Assembly: GCA_023375675.1 (NCBI GenBank)
Contig: JALQBC010000025.1
Coordinates: 248,001-312,000 of the forward strand
From: Cytospora piceicola
Lineage: Eukaryota > Ascomycota > Sordariomycetes > Diaporthales > Cytosporaceae
Reading direction: 5' to 3'
DNA: 64,000 nt
Part shown: piece after piece, positions 22,784-35,284 of the stretch
Position numbering within the stretch: position 1 is the stretch's first letter
Layout: each line of letters begins with the position of its first letter
The notes under the pieces: generated by a model
What the model was told of the DNA's origin: nothing
The model's input: only the letters and a program-made list of their open reading frames with translations
Databases searched by the model: none
Translations under genes and position numbers: made by a program

Positions 22784-25678
22784 ATGATGGTGTGTATATT
22801 CCAACGTCCCACACGATCAAAGGGGAGAGCCAACAGCTTTGGCTCAGGAGAACCCCTAGCTGGATAGGACTACGGACGGCTCCTCCTTGGCCCTCTGGGA
22901 GAACCGCCCATAAAAGAAATCTTTGTTCAGACCTAGTTTACTGACACTTTGTCAACTGCTATAGACATCATCCAGGCTCCGCGAACCAAGCGCCAGCTTC
23001 GCGCAGCGACGCGGCCATCTCTCCATATCCGATCCGAACCACCATGTCACCGAAGCAATAGGCACCCTGTACGGATCCGATGACGACTTCTCTGACGACG
23101 AGCGAGAAAACCCCAAGAGTCGGCCCCTAAGCTTTGTGTCGTTTGGGGATGAAGCACTACAGAGCAGACCGAAGGATCCGGAAGACCCCGAGGACCCTCG
23201 ACGATCACTGCGACGTTCGACTTCGGAAAACTCACCCTTAGCATCCAACGATGGTAGCCCTACTGCAGGTGTGAGGAAGTCTTATCTGGTCCCAGGCGGC
23301 TTGTCGACACAGCGAAACTCATCCCGTGACGATGGCCCCCCGTCACCGAGCGGAAGCATGGCTCCGTTATCGCCAACGCCCTCCTTGCGAGAGATGCATG
23401 CAGCCGAGTCTTCAATGGCCATGACGAACATCGACAATCCGAGCGATATCGCCCAAGAGCTCAGCAATTTACAGGCCCTTCGCCGCATGTCCATGGACGT
23501 TGGAAACAGCAGCGACCCCGATCTGATGCCCTTCCAGGGAATAGTTCCGATCCCGTCAATAGCGCCCACTGGCGACGACGATGAGACAGACCCCTCGAGG
23601 CTACTTTGGGTTCCGGCCAACGTGCACCCCGAGCTAGCGCCGGAGCAGTTCAAGAGCTTTTTGGAAAGACGGGTGAACTCCGTGAAGAGAAGGTCTGGAG
23701 ATTCTATGCTTTCGGCCGATGGACTCCAGCGAAGTGATTCGGGTGGCATGGGAAGCCTGAGGCGGACCAAGTCAAAACTATCGAGGCAGATCGACCATTC
23801 TAGCGGACATGGGGCCAATGGCTTTGTGGATGGCGCGGATATGCTTAAACGGCAGGAGTCACTTAGTGGCTACAGCACTCCGGAACTGAGTCTGGAGGAG
23901 CTTGTCAATGACCCCACCAAGGCCGTGCAGAAACTGTCACAGGAGGCATCTGACGGAGCCTCAGGACCGGGTGATATGCCTATCCTGCCAGTGGCGCCTG
24001 GAATGGGATTGCGACGTTCGACGCGGACACAGTACCGCAAGAGCGGAAGCTTGCGTGGTGAACGCACGCCGTTCTCCAAACGGATTGCGAGAACATCAGA
24101 CAACCAGGAGGAAGCTTTGCCACACATGCCCGCTGCTGATGCGCCTCCTGGACATGGACTGGTTCGAGTACAGTCCGAACCTCCTAGGACGGACGACCTC
24201 TCAAAGCCACAAAGATCCATCGAAAAACAGCATGGATTCACACGAGAAGCAGAGGCCGAGCCCCAACCGGAACAGCCGTCGGACGACGGTCCGCAAGAGT
24301 TGGCTCAGGGCACAAGTACGCCTGATTCGACAGATGTGCCACCAGTTGTCGAGCCTACAGCCGAGCAAGCTGACTCTTCGAGGCAATACCCTGAAAGGTC
24401 ATCCTCGCAGCCCCAGTCTCCTCAAGAACAGGCGCCACCGGTACCGCAGCACCAAGATCCTCCTGTCCGCGCAAAGCAAATACCTCCTGGCCGGCAGGCA
24501 ACAACGCCAGTCTCCCTGGACAATGTACCTGCCGGCCCGACACAGACCATGAATGACATCGCCAATCATCCATCGGCAATACCCGGAAACAGTGGCACTC
24601 GAACCGATAACCTCACATTCATACCCACATTCCCCGACTCAGATAAGAAGAGTAAGAAGGACAGCGACGGTGAGTCGACGAAATCAAGTAAAGGCTGGAA
24701 ATGGTTCAAGAGCGAGGATAAGAAGAAGGAAAAGGAAAGAGAAGAGCAAGCAAGGAAGGCGAAAACAAAATCGACGGACAAGTCACATGAAAATGCCCGA
24801 TTGGATGTCCTTCAGAGCTCGATCGAAAACGTGGTTACTAAAGGACGCGAAAGTCTGCTTCTGGACAGAGACACCATCGACACCAAGCTCCAGGAGGAGC
24901 GCAAAAAGGAGAGCAACCGGAAATCAGGGGAGGGGAAGGAGGGGAAGGAGGGGAAGAAGGAAAAGGACGGCTTCTTCGGATCCTTTTTCGGGAGCAAGAA
25001 GAAGGCAGACAAGGACGCGCCCAGCAAAAAGCAACAGCAGCGTGCTGCCTCACCCGAACGACCACCACCAAGGGTTCTCAAACCCGACGTCGACTACCAC
25101 TACACGCGATTCCCCATACTTGAGGAGCGAGCCATCTACCGCATGGCACACATCAAGCTGGCCAATCCCAAGCGAAACCTACTTTCCCAGGTCCTGCTCA
25201 GCAACTTCATGTACTCGTACCTCGCCAAGATCCAGGCCGCGCATCCGCAGATCCAAGTGCCCATTTCACCACAACAGAAACGGCAGGAGGAGGAAAGGCG
25301 ACGAAAGGAGCAGGAGGCCCAGCAACAGGCATACATGGAGCAACAGATGTCGCAGCAGCAGGCCCAGAACAGCATCGACCAGTACAACTTTGAGTATCAC
25401 CGGGTAAGCGAATATCAGTGAGTGTTTCCAGTGAGTGCTAGCACCATTGCTGACATGGAAACAAATAGTCGGGCAATCAGTACGGTGACTCAGAGGGCGA
25501 TTATGTCGATGACAATCAGGAGCCGTACGACTACGAGCAAGGAAGGGGACATGGCGGGTATAATGAACATGGCCATGATGGTGGCTATGGGTACGGCCAG
25601 GATGCATATGGGCAGCAGCAATATTATGACGGCCACGATCCACAACGAGAAGACGATGACGAAAATAGCATGTGGTGA
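22784..25678 (+). CDS. Zds1/Zds2-type PP2A regulator
   Basis: The certain part is exon 22965-25403 joined to 25469-25678. Coding must begin upstream because a stop lies just before 22965; a tiny first exon ATGATG (22784-22789) with donor GTGTGT and acceptor CTATAG joins in frame and gives 884 residues, but this exon is a guess. Near the N-terminus is the conserved HHVTEAIGTLYGSDDDFSDD and PLSFVSFGDE. A long disordered middle with Lys/Glu-rich coiled segments leads to the Zds_C domain: DVDYHYTRFPILEERAIYRM, then HIKLANPKRNLLSQVLLSNF and MYSYL. The end is Gly/Tyr/Gln-rich and finishes SMW. Yeast Zds1 and Zds2 bind Cdc55 of PP2A and control mitotic entry, exit and polarity; a similar role is inferred. 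Confidence 0.82.
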
Positions 25679-27296
25679 TCTGACGCATCGCATAACAAAA
25701 GCATGGGCGGTGGTACGATTCACACATGGTCAGGGGCTGATGGAGGTTCAAAGGAGAAGGGGGAAAGTTTTGCTATCTCAACATAATATCTGCCAATGGA
25801 GTTGCGGGGTGTGGCTCGCTGCTGGGAAGGACAGGAGGCCGTTTCATATTGACAACTTTCCTCTTTTCCAGATTTATATACCATACACACACTCACACAC
25901 ACAGTCACACACACAGGCGATCGAAAGTCGAAGCAGATCCCAATGGAACAACGAACACATCGGCAGGGTGGGGAACTGCGGGTTTCCCCCCGAAGGCAAC
26001 ACAACAATGGTCGTCAGCTTCCCTGTCTTTGCTGTTCATGACTTGTATTATACATAGATTTGGGAAGACACGGTACTATGTTGGTATGTTGGTAGTGGGT
26101 GGACGGCTGGATGGGATACGATCTGCAACCCGCGAGGGTCCGCCCTACTCAAAATGTATAATAGGAATGAATACATCAGCGAAACTATTTCTCCATGAGT
26201 CTCACTTGGACAAATACTCAAGGTATGAAGAGGTGTTAACAGCTAGATACAAGTAGTCTTATATGCTATACTGGATGTGTAATTGCATCGCCTAAACGGT
26301 CAAATGTCCATGGTTGAGGTTGCCGGATGTGGCTCGTGCGCTTTGTTGACAGATAAAATGGCAACAAGGCTGAATCAAGACTAAACCATAATAGGTAAGA
26401 CCTGATTAAAAGGGGGGGGGGAGAGCTGCCTAGCTGGCAGGAAAGTTCAGAAGGAGAAGGAGCAGGAGCAGGAGCTCTGCTGGCTGGAGTCCCAATGTTG
26501 GCGGTCGCGACACACGACACAGCACAGCACAGCGTGTTACCCCCCGTACAGATATCCTGCTCTACCTTAGCAGACAAGCGTCAAAAACGTCAAAAACGCC
26601 AACCTCCAAATCTGTTCTCTTGCTAAACATAGCAAAAGTCGCGGCGCATCGTCATCAGCAGATTTGTGTCAAACGCTCATCTTTCTGGCGTTTCTTTTTG
26701 ATACCCCACGTCCACTTTTCTTCCCCCCCCCCCGTCAACAACAACCTTTGAACAAGATCGATCTATCAAGCAGTCGGTTCGATTGATTGACGACTTGACC
26801 TCTCTTCCTCTTCTCTGCAGTCAGCCTCCGGCCTCAGTCAGCAGCTCTTTTGCCCGCCTGCCGCCCGTCTCCACACTTTTCCACCTCGAGCTGTCTTCGC
26901 GACCCACGAACGTCAACAAGCACCACACAGCACAGCACGTCCACACCTCTGCTGAAGGCCCAAGATCCCAAAGGTCCAAGCTTGAGAGTGACGGCCACCT
27001 TTACACCGAGCCTGCCTCACCTTCGATTCACTTCCACACACAACCCATTCAACCTCTACCCCCAGTCTGCATAGAATGGCCAACGTGAGCTCGCCCCTGC
27101 AATTCTTCTGACTTGTTTGTCCCTTTCGCGACACCTACTACCTTTGAATCTGTTCTGCCTTTGCTGTCGTCACTTTCGGATCTCTCCATCCTGACACAGC
27201 CCCCCCCTCCACCCTCAATAGCCTTCCAACGTCCAACTTTGACCTACTCCTCCCTCCCCTTATCTATTCTGCGCGCTCCCTGTGCCTGTGGTCGAA
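25679..27296. other. Intergenic region and 5' leader of the DUF2433 gene
   Basis: It contains a CACACA-type repeat at about 25885-25915, a 10-G run at 26412-26421, an 11-C run at 26723-26733 and a long C/T-rich leader from 26780 onward. A short upstream frame beginning at 27076 (ATGGCCAAC) ends in a few codons and may be a uORF. Confidence 0.45.
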
Positions 27297-29557
27297 ATGT
27301 CCGCCACCGTTGCCCCAGCTATTCCCCCTGGCGCCTGGCGGAAGCCTCTTGCTACCAAACCCAACAGCTCACAACCTGACCAGCAACCCCCTCGTCACCC
27401 CTACAACAACCCCGGTGGCTACATGGCCAACGGCGCTGCTGGCGTTCAGCCTCAGCACATGCCAGCTCCTGGTGCTACCCCCCTCCTGCCCAACCAGGGC
27501 CGTGTCATCCAGTCTGGTCCTCTCCGTGTTCTCTGCATCGCCGATGTTCGAGGTAAGCTTGTCCATGCCATCCTGCCCTTACAGCCCGTCGCATACAAGC
27601 TGACTGGTCTCTCACAGGTCACCTGCGATCCCTGAACGACCTCGCGAAGAAGGCACGTGCCGACTACATCATTCACACCGGTGACTTTGGTTTCTACGAT
27701 GACTCCTCGCTGGAGCGTATTGCGGAGAAGTGAGTGGACGATGGGACAAGCAAGAGAGAGCTTTGCAACACATGGGCGCATGACTGATGCTGATTGATAC
27801 TGGACAGGACCCTCAAGCACGTCGCCCAATACTCGCCCCTCATAAGGGAGGATGTGAAGAAGCAGATTGCCCATGGCGGCCCCGGCTCTGTCAAGACGCG
27901 ATTTCCTCCACAAGACCTGCCGCTTTCCGAGCTCCCCCAGTTCATCACACCGCAGAATGGAGGCAACGCGACTTACGAGCTGGAAGTGCCTGTCTACACT
28001 GTCTGGGGTGCCTGTGAGGATGTTCGGGTTCTGGAGAAGTTCCGATCCAGGGAGTACAAGGTCAAGAACCTGCACATCATCGACGAGGCCCAGTCCATGC
28101 TGCTCGAGGTAGGAGGCGTCAAGCTGCGACTGCTTGGTCTTGGTGGAGCGGTTGTTATGCACAAGCTGTTCGACAACGGAGAGGGCAGGACTACTATCGC
28201 CGGTGGACAGGGCACGATGTGGACGACGCTTCTACAGATGGGCGAGTTGGTCGACACGGCAAACCGAGTCTACGATCCCACCGAGACGCGCATCTTCGTC
28301 ACCCATGCTTCCCCCGCGCGTGAGGGTATTCTGAACCAGCTGTCGGTTACCCTGAAGGCGGATTTCTCTATATCTGCTGGATTGCACTTTCGGTATGGCA
28401 GTTCGTACAACGAATTCAGCGTCAACCCCACCCTGGACCACTACCGCGGAAAGCTGGCAGCCAGCAAGGCATCCTTCAACGACGTGTGGGAGACGGTCAA
28501 AAATGAGGTCGAGCCTGCGATCCAGCAGAACGAGGCTCAGCAGAACCTGCTGAAGAACGCTCTGGGAGTGGTCGAGAAGATGCCTACCCAGGCTGCGGGC
28601 GGCAACCCCTTCGGCAACGCTGGAGGTCCTGCCACCCTGGGCCAGGTCGATGAGAGCGCTTTCAAGAACATGTGGAACTTCAACCTTGCAGATGCTGCCT
28701 TTGGCTGGCTCGTGTTGGAGATACAGGATGGTCGGATTGGCACAGAGATGAAGGCTCAAGGCTTCAACTTTAGTCACCGCGGAGCCAAGCAACAACCTAC
28801 TGTCCCTTCGGCCGCACCATCTGTCGTTGGTGCGGCACCACCTTCTGGTCCCGCTCAGGCAACAGCACCGGTTCCTCAGAGACAGCCATCCCAGCCACAA
28901 GCCAAGCCCTCGCCTGTCCCTGCTCAAGCAAAACCTGCGACGCCTGCCCCTGATGCTGCTCCCACGAAGGAGAATGAGAAGCCCACGGGTGCCAATGGCC
29001 ACGTCCCCGAGGCTGCGCCGTCCCCAGCACCCAAGAAGGAGGAGATTGTTGGTTTGTTTGTCATGAACGCAACCTCTGACGAAGAGGTCCGGAAGCTTTT
29101 CACAGAGGAGGACCAGACCAAGATCGTCGAGGTCCAGAAATGGGGACAGATGAACAAGGTTGTGCAGTTCAAGACAACGGAGGACCGCGACGGAGCCCTG
29201 GAGCGCCTGGCGGATGAGTTCAAGACGCGATCTCATGAGGACCGGTCTAAGCCTCTTGTCAAGGTGTTCGAGCGACGCGAGGGAGCAGGCCGGAACTTCA
29301 CCAACCGGGGTGCGGGCACCTGGGGCAGCAGCCGGGGTGCCTCTAGCACGGCCGGACCTCGAAGCGGTTACCAGAGCAGCGGCGCCGGTGGTACGGCCTC
29401 TGATAGTGAAGGAGGCGCCGGCCGTCGAGGCGGACGCGGTGGTGGACGTGGACGGGGAGACCGTGGACGGGGAGGAAGGGGTCGGGGAGGCTTGAAGAAC
29501 GAGGGTGGTGGTAATGGCTCACCTGCGCCGGCGGCTGCCACGCCCGCTGAGTCGTAG
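27297..29557 (+). CDS. DUF2433 calcineurin-like phosphoesterase-fold protein with C-terminal RGG repeats
   Basis: Three exons, 27297-27552, 27618-27729 and 27808-29557, join in frame to 705 residues. After a Pro/Asn-rich N-terminus, the metallophosphoesterase-like core has VLCIADVRGHLRSL, YIIHTGDFGFYDD, then VYTVWGACEDV where the usual GNHE block has become GACE, and IFVTHASPAREGIL. The family is DUF2433, known in fungi without an assigned reaction. A Pro/Ala-rich linker precedes a small alpha/beta segment (IVGLFVMNATSDEEVRKLF ... MNKVVQFKTTEDRDGALERL) that looks RRM-like, and the protein ends in RGG/GRGRG repeats. This suggests an RNA-associated role. The start at 27297 is the first Met in frame after a pyrimidine-rich leader. 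Confidence 0.8.
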
Positions 29558-30802
29558 AAGAGGTCTATGATGGTGGACCCGCGCGCGGAGGCCAATGCCG
29601 TGGCGACGGGGAGGAACTCACTGGTTGCGATACCAACCGGATGAAGCCAAAAACCTCGATCTGGTTCTCAGATATCACATGAGGCCGTACGGGGGAACAT
29701 TTTAGGCTAATGGCTCCCAGAGGCGCCATTGGTACCATGTATGAAGATGGGGGGGAATGACTAATTCTCGGGAGGGGTTTTTGATGGACTCGGCCAGCAA
29801 TACCTACCTTCCTCTTGTCACATTATTTTGCGACTTGGAACTTTCCATAAATTTACAGATTTGCTGCCTGCTATCAATCAAATAGTCCATAAGTTGGGAC
29901 AAGTCCCATGATTTGATTGCTGAGTGTCGTTGATGTGAGCCCGTGAGTTCAGGAAGAGTGGAACACGAGAACTTGACGAAAGCTGAGTCTCGTATTGAGC
30001 ATTTGGTTTCGATTGTCTGGCCTGTTTGCGTTGAGTACCAGCCTCGTCCGCCAGCTTCGAAGTTTAGAATGCAAGACATTTGGTATGTATGGTACGCTGT
30101 CGATTTCTTTCGTTGCTTAGATGCTATGCTAGTTGACAAGAGTCGCGGTCATAATGCCGATCATAACGGCGTAGATCGTCAAGCCTGAAGGACTCCGTAC
30201 CGGATGGTTTGGCCAGTTGGCAACCGGCGGTGATGTATGTTTGCCCTCATGTTATGGGCCATACTGTCTCTAATGTTCGACGGTGGGTGGGTAGTCGATC
30301 ATTGGTCCACTATAGACGCTGGAAAGCAGATATTCTTCGACTACAAAGCGTTCGGCTGTATTTTCGTCATCGCCTCGATACTATGCGTAGACACGCCCCG
30401 ATCCGTCCGAGGCAGTGTTCGTATCAACAGTTTCTATGTTACCCTGTCCATCGCTGCGTGTGTATATAATCATTCGCCTTCTCGCAACCGCTCGCTTCGG
30501 CTGTAAGTTGCATAGTTTTCTGGTATCTTGGGCGTTGACTTGGGGGTTCTACCACACACAGTCTTGTGGGCAGATAGTCTCGACGGTATTTCAATGTATT
30601 ATAGTGTTTCCGTCTATCAAATGAACCAACCCTCCCTCATGAATGCTCTCATGCAATGCAAATTTTGCCCTTCCCACCACCGCGGTTAATGTTACAACAT
30701 GCAAGTTGATATCATACACGACACAATCCTCCCCGTCATCCAAAACATCATTGAGATGAGTGCCAGGCCCGTGAGGCCAACATTGCGACCCGCCAGACGC
30801 AT
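29558..30802. other. Intergenic region between convergent genes
   Basis: It holds the 3' ends of the DUF2433 gene and COQ5. Open frames here on both strands are short and lack protein-like composition. No repeat or RNA gene was recognised. Confidence 0.4.
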
Positions 30803-31979
30803 CTACGCCTTCGGCTTCAGGCCCCTGTGGATGGCGGCGACGCCGCCCGTGAGGTTCTCGTAGCCCTCGCCGCCGACGACGAAGCCGGCGTCGACGATCA
30901 TGTCCCTGAACTCGTCCTGCGAGGGGAAGCGCTCGATGCTCTCGACCAGGTACTGGTACGAGTCCCTGTCGCCGGCGACGAGCTGGCCGATGAGGGGGAT
31001 GGCGCCGAAGCTCCACCGCTTGTAGAGGGCGTTGAAGAGGGGGAAGCGGTCGGCCTTGCTGAACTCGAGGACGGCCAGGACGCCGCCGGGCTTGAGGACG
31101 CGGTGGGCCTCGCGCAGGGCCTGGGGGATGTTGCTGAAGTTGCGGATGCCGAAGGCGACCGTGTACAGGTCGACCGAGGCGTCGGCGACCTTGCCCGACA
31201 GGTCCTCGGCGTTGGCCTCGAGGAAGGACAGGGCGGCCTGCTGGGAGGCGGGGAGGGCCGCCGACCGCTGCTTGCCGACGGCGAGCATGTTGGGGTTGAT
31301 GTCGGAGATGGTCACGCGCACGTCCGGGTTGCGGTTCAGCACGTGCGCCTGGTGCAGGTGCCGGAAGGCGATGTCGCCCGTGCCGCCGGCGATGTCGAGG
31401 ATGTGCTGCGGCTGGGGGTTGAGGGGGTCGGCGGAGAAGCCCGGGTTGAGGGAGGAGACGTAGTGGTCTCTGTTGGCAGGGTGGGTTAGCTCATGGAGGG
31501 ACAGACCAGACCACGGCGTGTGCTTGCTTGCTTGCTTGCTTGCTTCGCCTTTGGTGGTGGGGCGTGGAAGGGGAGCCAAGGGGGGGGGGAAGAAGGGGGT
31601 GAGGGAAGAAGAGGGAAGAGGAGTTGGGGCGGCAAACGTACTTCCACACGCGATGCCATCCGATGGACATCAGGTCGTTCATCTTGTCATAGGTCTCTGC
31701 GACGCTGCTGAAGACCTCGGCCACGCGCTGTGTCTTTTCCGCCTCGGTGACCGTCTTGAAGCCGAAATGGGTCTCGCGGTCGGAGGTGGCCTTTGCGCTG
31801 GCGCTGTTCGCCGCAGCATCGCGGGCCGCATTGCTCGTCGAGAAGGGTCGTGGTGTTGATATTATGGCGGCGGCGGCATATCTCGGTGCCGCTGCTGCTG
31901 CAGCAGCAGAGGGCCGCAGGACACCTGATCGCAAACATGATTGTACAGCAGACCTCATTATGGGTCTTGGGGCGGCCAT
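30803..31979 (-). CDS. COQ5: COQ5-type ubiquinone biosynthesis C-methyltransferase, mitochondrial
   Basis: Two exons, 31979-31642 and 31469-30803, join in frame to 334 residues, normal for fungal Coq5. The N-terminus is Arg/Ser/Ala-rich without acids, as in a mitochondrial presequence, and has a run of eight Ala. The UbiE/COQ5 signatures are present: [20 protein letters not shown] spans the splice junction, SAM motif I is [15 protein letters not shown], and [20 protein letters not shown] followed by [17 protein letters not shown] is the family hallmark. The enzyme methylates the quinone ring C-2 in coenzyme Q synthesis on the matrix side of the inner membrane. The intron has a GCTT microsatellite. 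It lies in a run of three minus-strand genes, two of them mitochondrial. Confidence 0.9.
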
Positions 31980-32400
31980 TATGATGTGAATTGGCTGCCA
32001 ATGGGGGTGTTCTGTACGAGGAATGATCTGCAGGGGGGGGGAACAGTATGGGTAGAGTTAGCTGACGTCTTACGACTACTAAGACTTGGGACTGGCGAGA
32101 AGGCTGAAGGGAGATTTTCGGGAGGGCCCCCTTGTTGTTGTGGCTGTGCTCCTTAGCTCTCCCTGGTTCCCCGTTCGGCTCGTCTGCCGAGCTCAGCCTT
32201 GCGGATATGGAGCTCATCATGCACGTCATCGCGGGGAGAAGCGGACGACGCGTGCCGAACTCGGTACCGACAAGACTTGTGTAAATGTATGCATGTACTT
32301 AAGTATGTATATATGTGTGTTCGACCATCGTCGATGAGGCCAACGGGGAATCGAGTCTTCTCGAATGTCATGATATGATTTTACTTTTCACTAACCTTTG
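31980..32400. other. Intergenic region upstream of COQ5
   Basis: This is the COQ5 upstream region and the 3' end of the small membrane-protein gene. An 8-G run lies near 32033-32040. No gene is seen. Confidence 0.4.
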
Positions 32401-32550
32401 CTAGACTGCACTCTCGCGTTCGGCCTGTTTGGCCTGAACCATGGCAATGGTGAACGACCGGATCCACTTGCGGCCAAAGTAGGCTCCCGTGCCGATGACA
32501 GTAAACACCAGGAAGAGGATGAGGACGATGGCTGCGTTGTTGTCGGGCAT
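32401..32550 (-). CDS. 49-residue single-pass membrane microprotein
   Basis: The Met at 32550 opens a 49-residue frame beginning MPDNNAAIVLILFLVF. Residues 7-25 are a continuous hydrophobic segment with Gly near its end (VIGTGAYFGRKWIRSF), followed by a short basic/amphipathic tail ending RESAV. An open frame continues upstream of the Met but turns Thr/Ser/Tyr-rich and is typical of untranslated leader. The clean membrane segment with positive charges directly after it argues for a real bitopic protein, N-terminus out or luminal. I do not recognise the family. It sits between COQ5 and the BCKDH E1-alpha gene on the same strand. Confidence 0.6.
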   Translation of the reverse strand: MPDNNAAIVLILFLVFTVIGTGAYFGRKWIRSFTIAMVQAKQAERESAV

Positions 32551-32915
32551 GGTTGTTTCTGACGGTGTAGTGTAGCGGATCGATGGATTGACGTGTTTAG
32601 GTAGTTGCTTTGTTGTAAATCGAGAAAAGGCAAAGCGATAGCAGTTGATTGATGTGGTCGTTGTTGTTGTGTTGCTTCGCGCATAGAAGTTGCTGCTAAA
32701 GTGAATACCTACTAAAGTAGGTACATAGGTGGTTGCCTGGGTACTTAGGTACCTACATAGGTAGATAGGCTCGTTATTTTGGTCCCTATAAGGTGAGAAG
32801 GGGTACCTATATAGGTACCTAGATAGGCAGTAGTCGGACAGGCTTTGTAGAAGGCCTCTACCTGAACTTGGACGAAGTCTCAACTGTTGGATATGGCTGG
32901 GGCGATTGGATCACC
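32551..32915. other. Intergenic stretch rich in TACCTA/TAGGTA palindromes
   Basis: Between 32700 and 32830 there are many interleaved TACCTA and TAGGTA hexamers, including GGTACCTA-type palindromes. It lies just upstream of the microprotein gene and downstream of the BCKDH E1-alpha stop codon. Confidence 0.7.
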
Positions 32916-34393
32916 CTATGGGTTTAAACTATCCTTACCCCCTTCGAACTCGCCCACATCATACTCACTCGGGTACTTCTCAATATGCTCCCTCAACTCC
33001 CTCATCTGATTCTTCAGATCCGGCGTCAGTTCCTCATACACGTCCTCAAACAACGCCCGGATTGGCGGCTTCTTCTCCCTCTCGGCCTCCTGGAACGCCT
33101 TCATCAAATCCCTCCGGATGCTATCCCGCGCCTCCTTCTCCTTCTTGTCGTCCCATATACCATTCAACTCCATCCACTTGCGCAGCCTCGAGATCGGGTT
33201 GTCCCTCCTCTTCCAATCCTCCACCTCCACCCGCGCCCGATACGCAAACGAGTCGTCCGACGTGCTGTGGTGGCCCACCCTGTACGTCAGCGCCTCGATG
33301 AGCACGGGCTTCCCGCCGTCCTGCAGGGCCATGGCCCTCGCCCTCTTGGTGGCCTCGCGGATAGCCCACAGGTCATTCCCATCCACACGGATCGTCTCGA
33401 TGCCGTAGCCTACCCCGCGGCTGGCGATGCCGTCGCCGCGGTACTGTTCCAGGACCGGCGTGGAGATGGAGTATCCATTGTTCCTGCAGATGAATATCAC
33501 GGGGCACGAGCGGGTGGCGGCGATGTTGAGGGCAGCGTGGAAGTCACCCTCGGAGGCGGCGCCCTCACCGAAGTAGACGGCAACCACGCGCGGTGGGGTG
33601 GAGGGGTCCTGGAGGTGCTGCATCTTCAGCGCGTACGCAGCGCCCGAGGCGTGTGGGATCTGTGTCCCGAGCGGTGAGGATATGGTGTGCTGCACGGCGA
33701 GATCAAAATGTCAATCCAGGCCCATCAATTGGACTTGGGGGCATCGAGACGGCAAGATAAGGAAGATATCATCACCGCACAGGTGGCACCTACAATGTTC
33801 AGCTCCGCACTACCGTAATGGACTGGCATGTTCCTCCCCCTGCCGGGGTCCTTCCTGTTGGAGAACAACTGGCTCATAAAGTCCCTGGGCGTGAACCCTC
33901 TCTGGGCAAATACGCCCTGCTCCCGATACTGGCAGAAGATGACATCCTCCTTGGCCAAGGCCGACGCCGAGCCCACGCAGACGGCCTCCTCGCCAGACGA
34001 TACCATGTAAAAGCTGATGCGGCCCTGGCGCTGGGAGTCGAACATGATGATGTCCATGATGGACACGAGGAGCATGTGCCTGTACAGCTCGATCACCTCG
34101 TCACCGCCCAGGTCGGGCCTGAAGGACTCGTCGACGACGTTCCCGTTCTGGTCGACCGCCCGGTAGGTGGGCATGGCCTCGTGGGAGGAGGGCTGCTCGA
34201 ACTGGAGGGTGGAGGTGAAGGCCGACTTGACGGCGCCGGGGAACTGGACATACTTCGAGTCTGGGCGCTGGGACAGCGAGCTCACGGCACGGCACGACGG
34301 TGGGACGAGGGTCTTGGGGATGCCGGCCCTGACTGGGAGGAGAGGGCGGCCGCCCTGGAGGTGTCGGGCAAGATTGGGCAGGCGTAACCTCAT
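32916..34393 (-). CDS. Branched-chain 2-oxoacid dehydrogenase E1 alpha subunit, mitochondrial
   Basis: Two exons, 34393-33794 and 33689-32916, join in frame to 457 residues. An Arg-rich presequence precedes the catalytic domain. Family marks are MFDSQRQGRISFYMVSSGEE, SALAKEDVIFCQYREQGV, the thiamine-diphosphate site GEGAASEGDFHAALN with CRNNGYSIST, and the phosphorylation loop YRVGHHSTSDDSFAY, the site regulated by BCKDH kinase in animals. The enzyme decarboxylates keto acids from Leu, Ile and Val in the mitochondrial matrix, with E1 beta as partner. The intron (33690-33793) separates AELNI from HTISSPLGTQIPHA. The gene name in animals is BCKDHA. Confidence 0.92.
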
Positions 34394-35284
34394 TCTCTGC
34401 TGCCAATTCCTCCTGGAGTGATGATACGAACGGTACTGGAGTCAGGTCTGAAGTGCCTCATTGTTTGGAAACAAACCCCAGCAAAAAAGGGGAAATGCGG
34501 TTCAAGTTGGCTTATACTCGCATGCAGGTCGTGGTGCCTCGGTGACCCCTCAGCCGGAGTTGGACGTCCATCTTAAGCCCGACACAAACCGCGCCCTAAC
34601 CCTGAGCGGCGAGAGGATGCCGGTTGTGAGAGACATTCTCGATGTTTTGGACTTCCTGAAGGATGGCAACCAACAGAGCCTTGTTGCATCTTTTGAGCTC
34701 AAAGAATGGATCGTCCAAGGGAACCGAAAGGGGAGCAGGCAAGACACCTGGATGGACAGTGGAAAATGGGTTCCTCGGGATGTCTCCGATCTCGGATTGA
34801 CCACGAGACGAGAGGGCCAGGAACTTGAGGCTCCCAAGTACCTACCGTCAATGGCTAGATTTTATATCGGAAGTAATTCCCTAGTTCTTGAGAGGCTGCT
34901 CCCGGTCTATAGACATTGGAGAGGCTTGAGACACATCTCTCTCTGTGTTTATGGCAGCCAGTACACGGTACCTAGACTAAGTGACAGTATCTAGCAGTCC
35001 TATGTAAGGTCAGTACTTATAGATGTGTCGGTCATTATGCAGGGACTACCCAACTAATCTACTTACTGACTTAGTTTCCCAACTAATTGACAACCGATCC
35101 GTGTCTCCACTATGGTGTGGACGGGAGCTTGACGGCAGAGCAGCGATTACCAGCTGAGCTGACGCCCCACATGAAGTGGCCCTGACGTGACAGGGATTAA
35201 GTTGCACACAAAATTTACCACCGGGGACCTTGTAATCGGTCAGATCAGCACAGGGCAACTATAGAGTACTTCTGTAGTACATTT
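34394..35284. other. Intergenic region bordering the AT-rich satellite
   Basis: Base composition is normal until about 35285, where it becomes almost pure A/T. A plus-strand open frame at 34461-34994 lacks an ATG near its start and has no recognisable domain, so it is not called. Confidence 0.5.

Noticed and set aside
34461..34994. 177-codon plus-strand frame beside the satellite
   Set aside because: It lacks an ATG near the start, has no recognised domain and has a similar-quality antisense frame.
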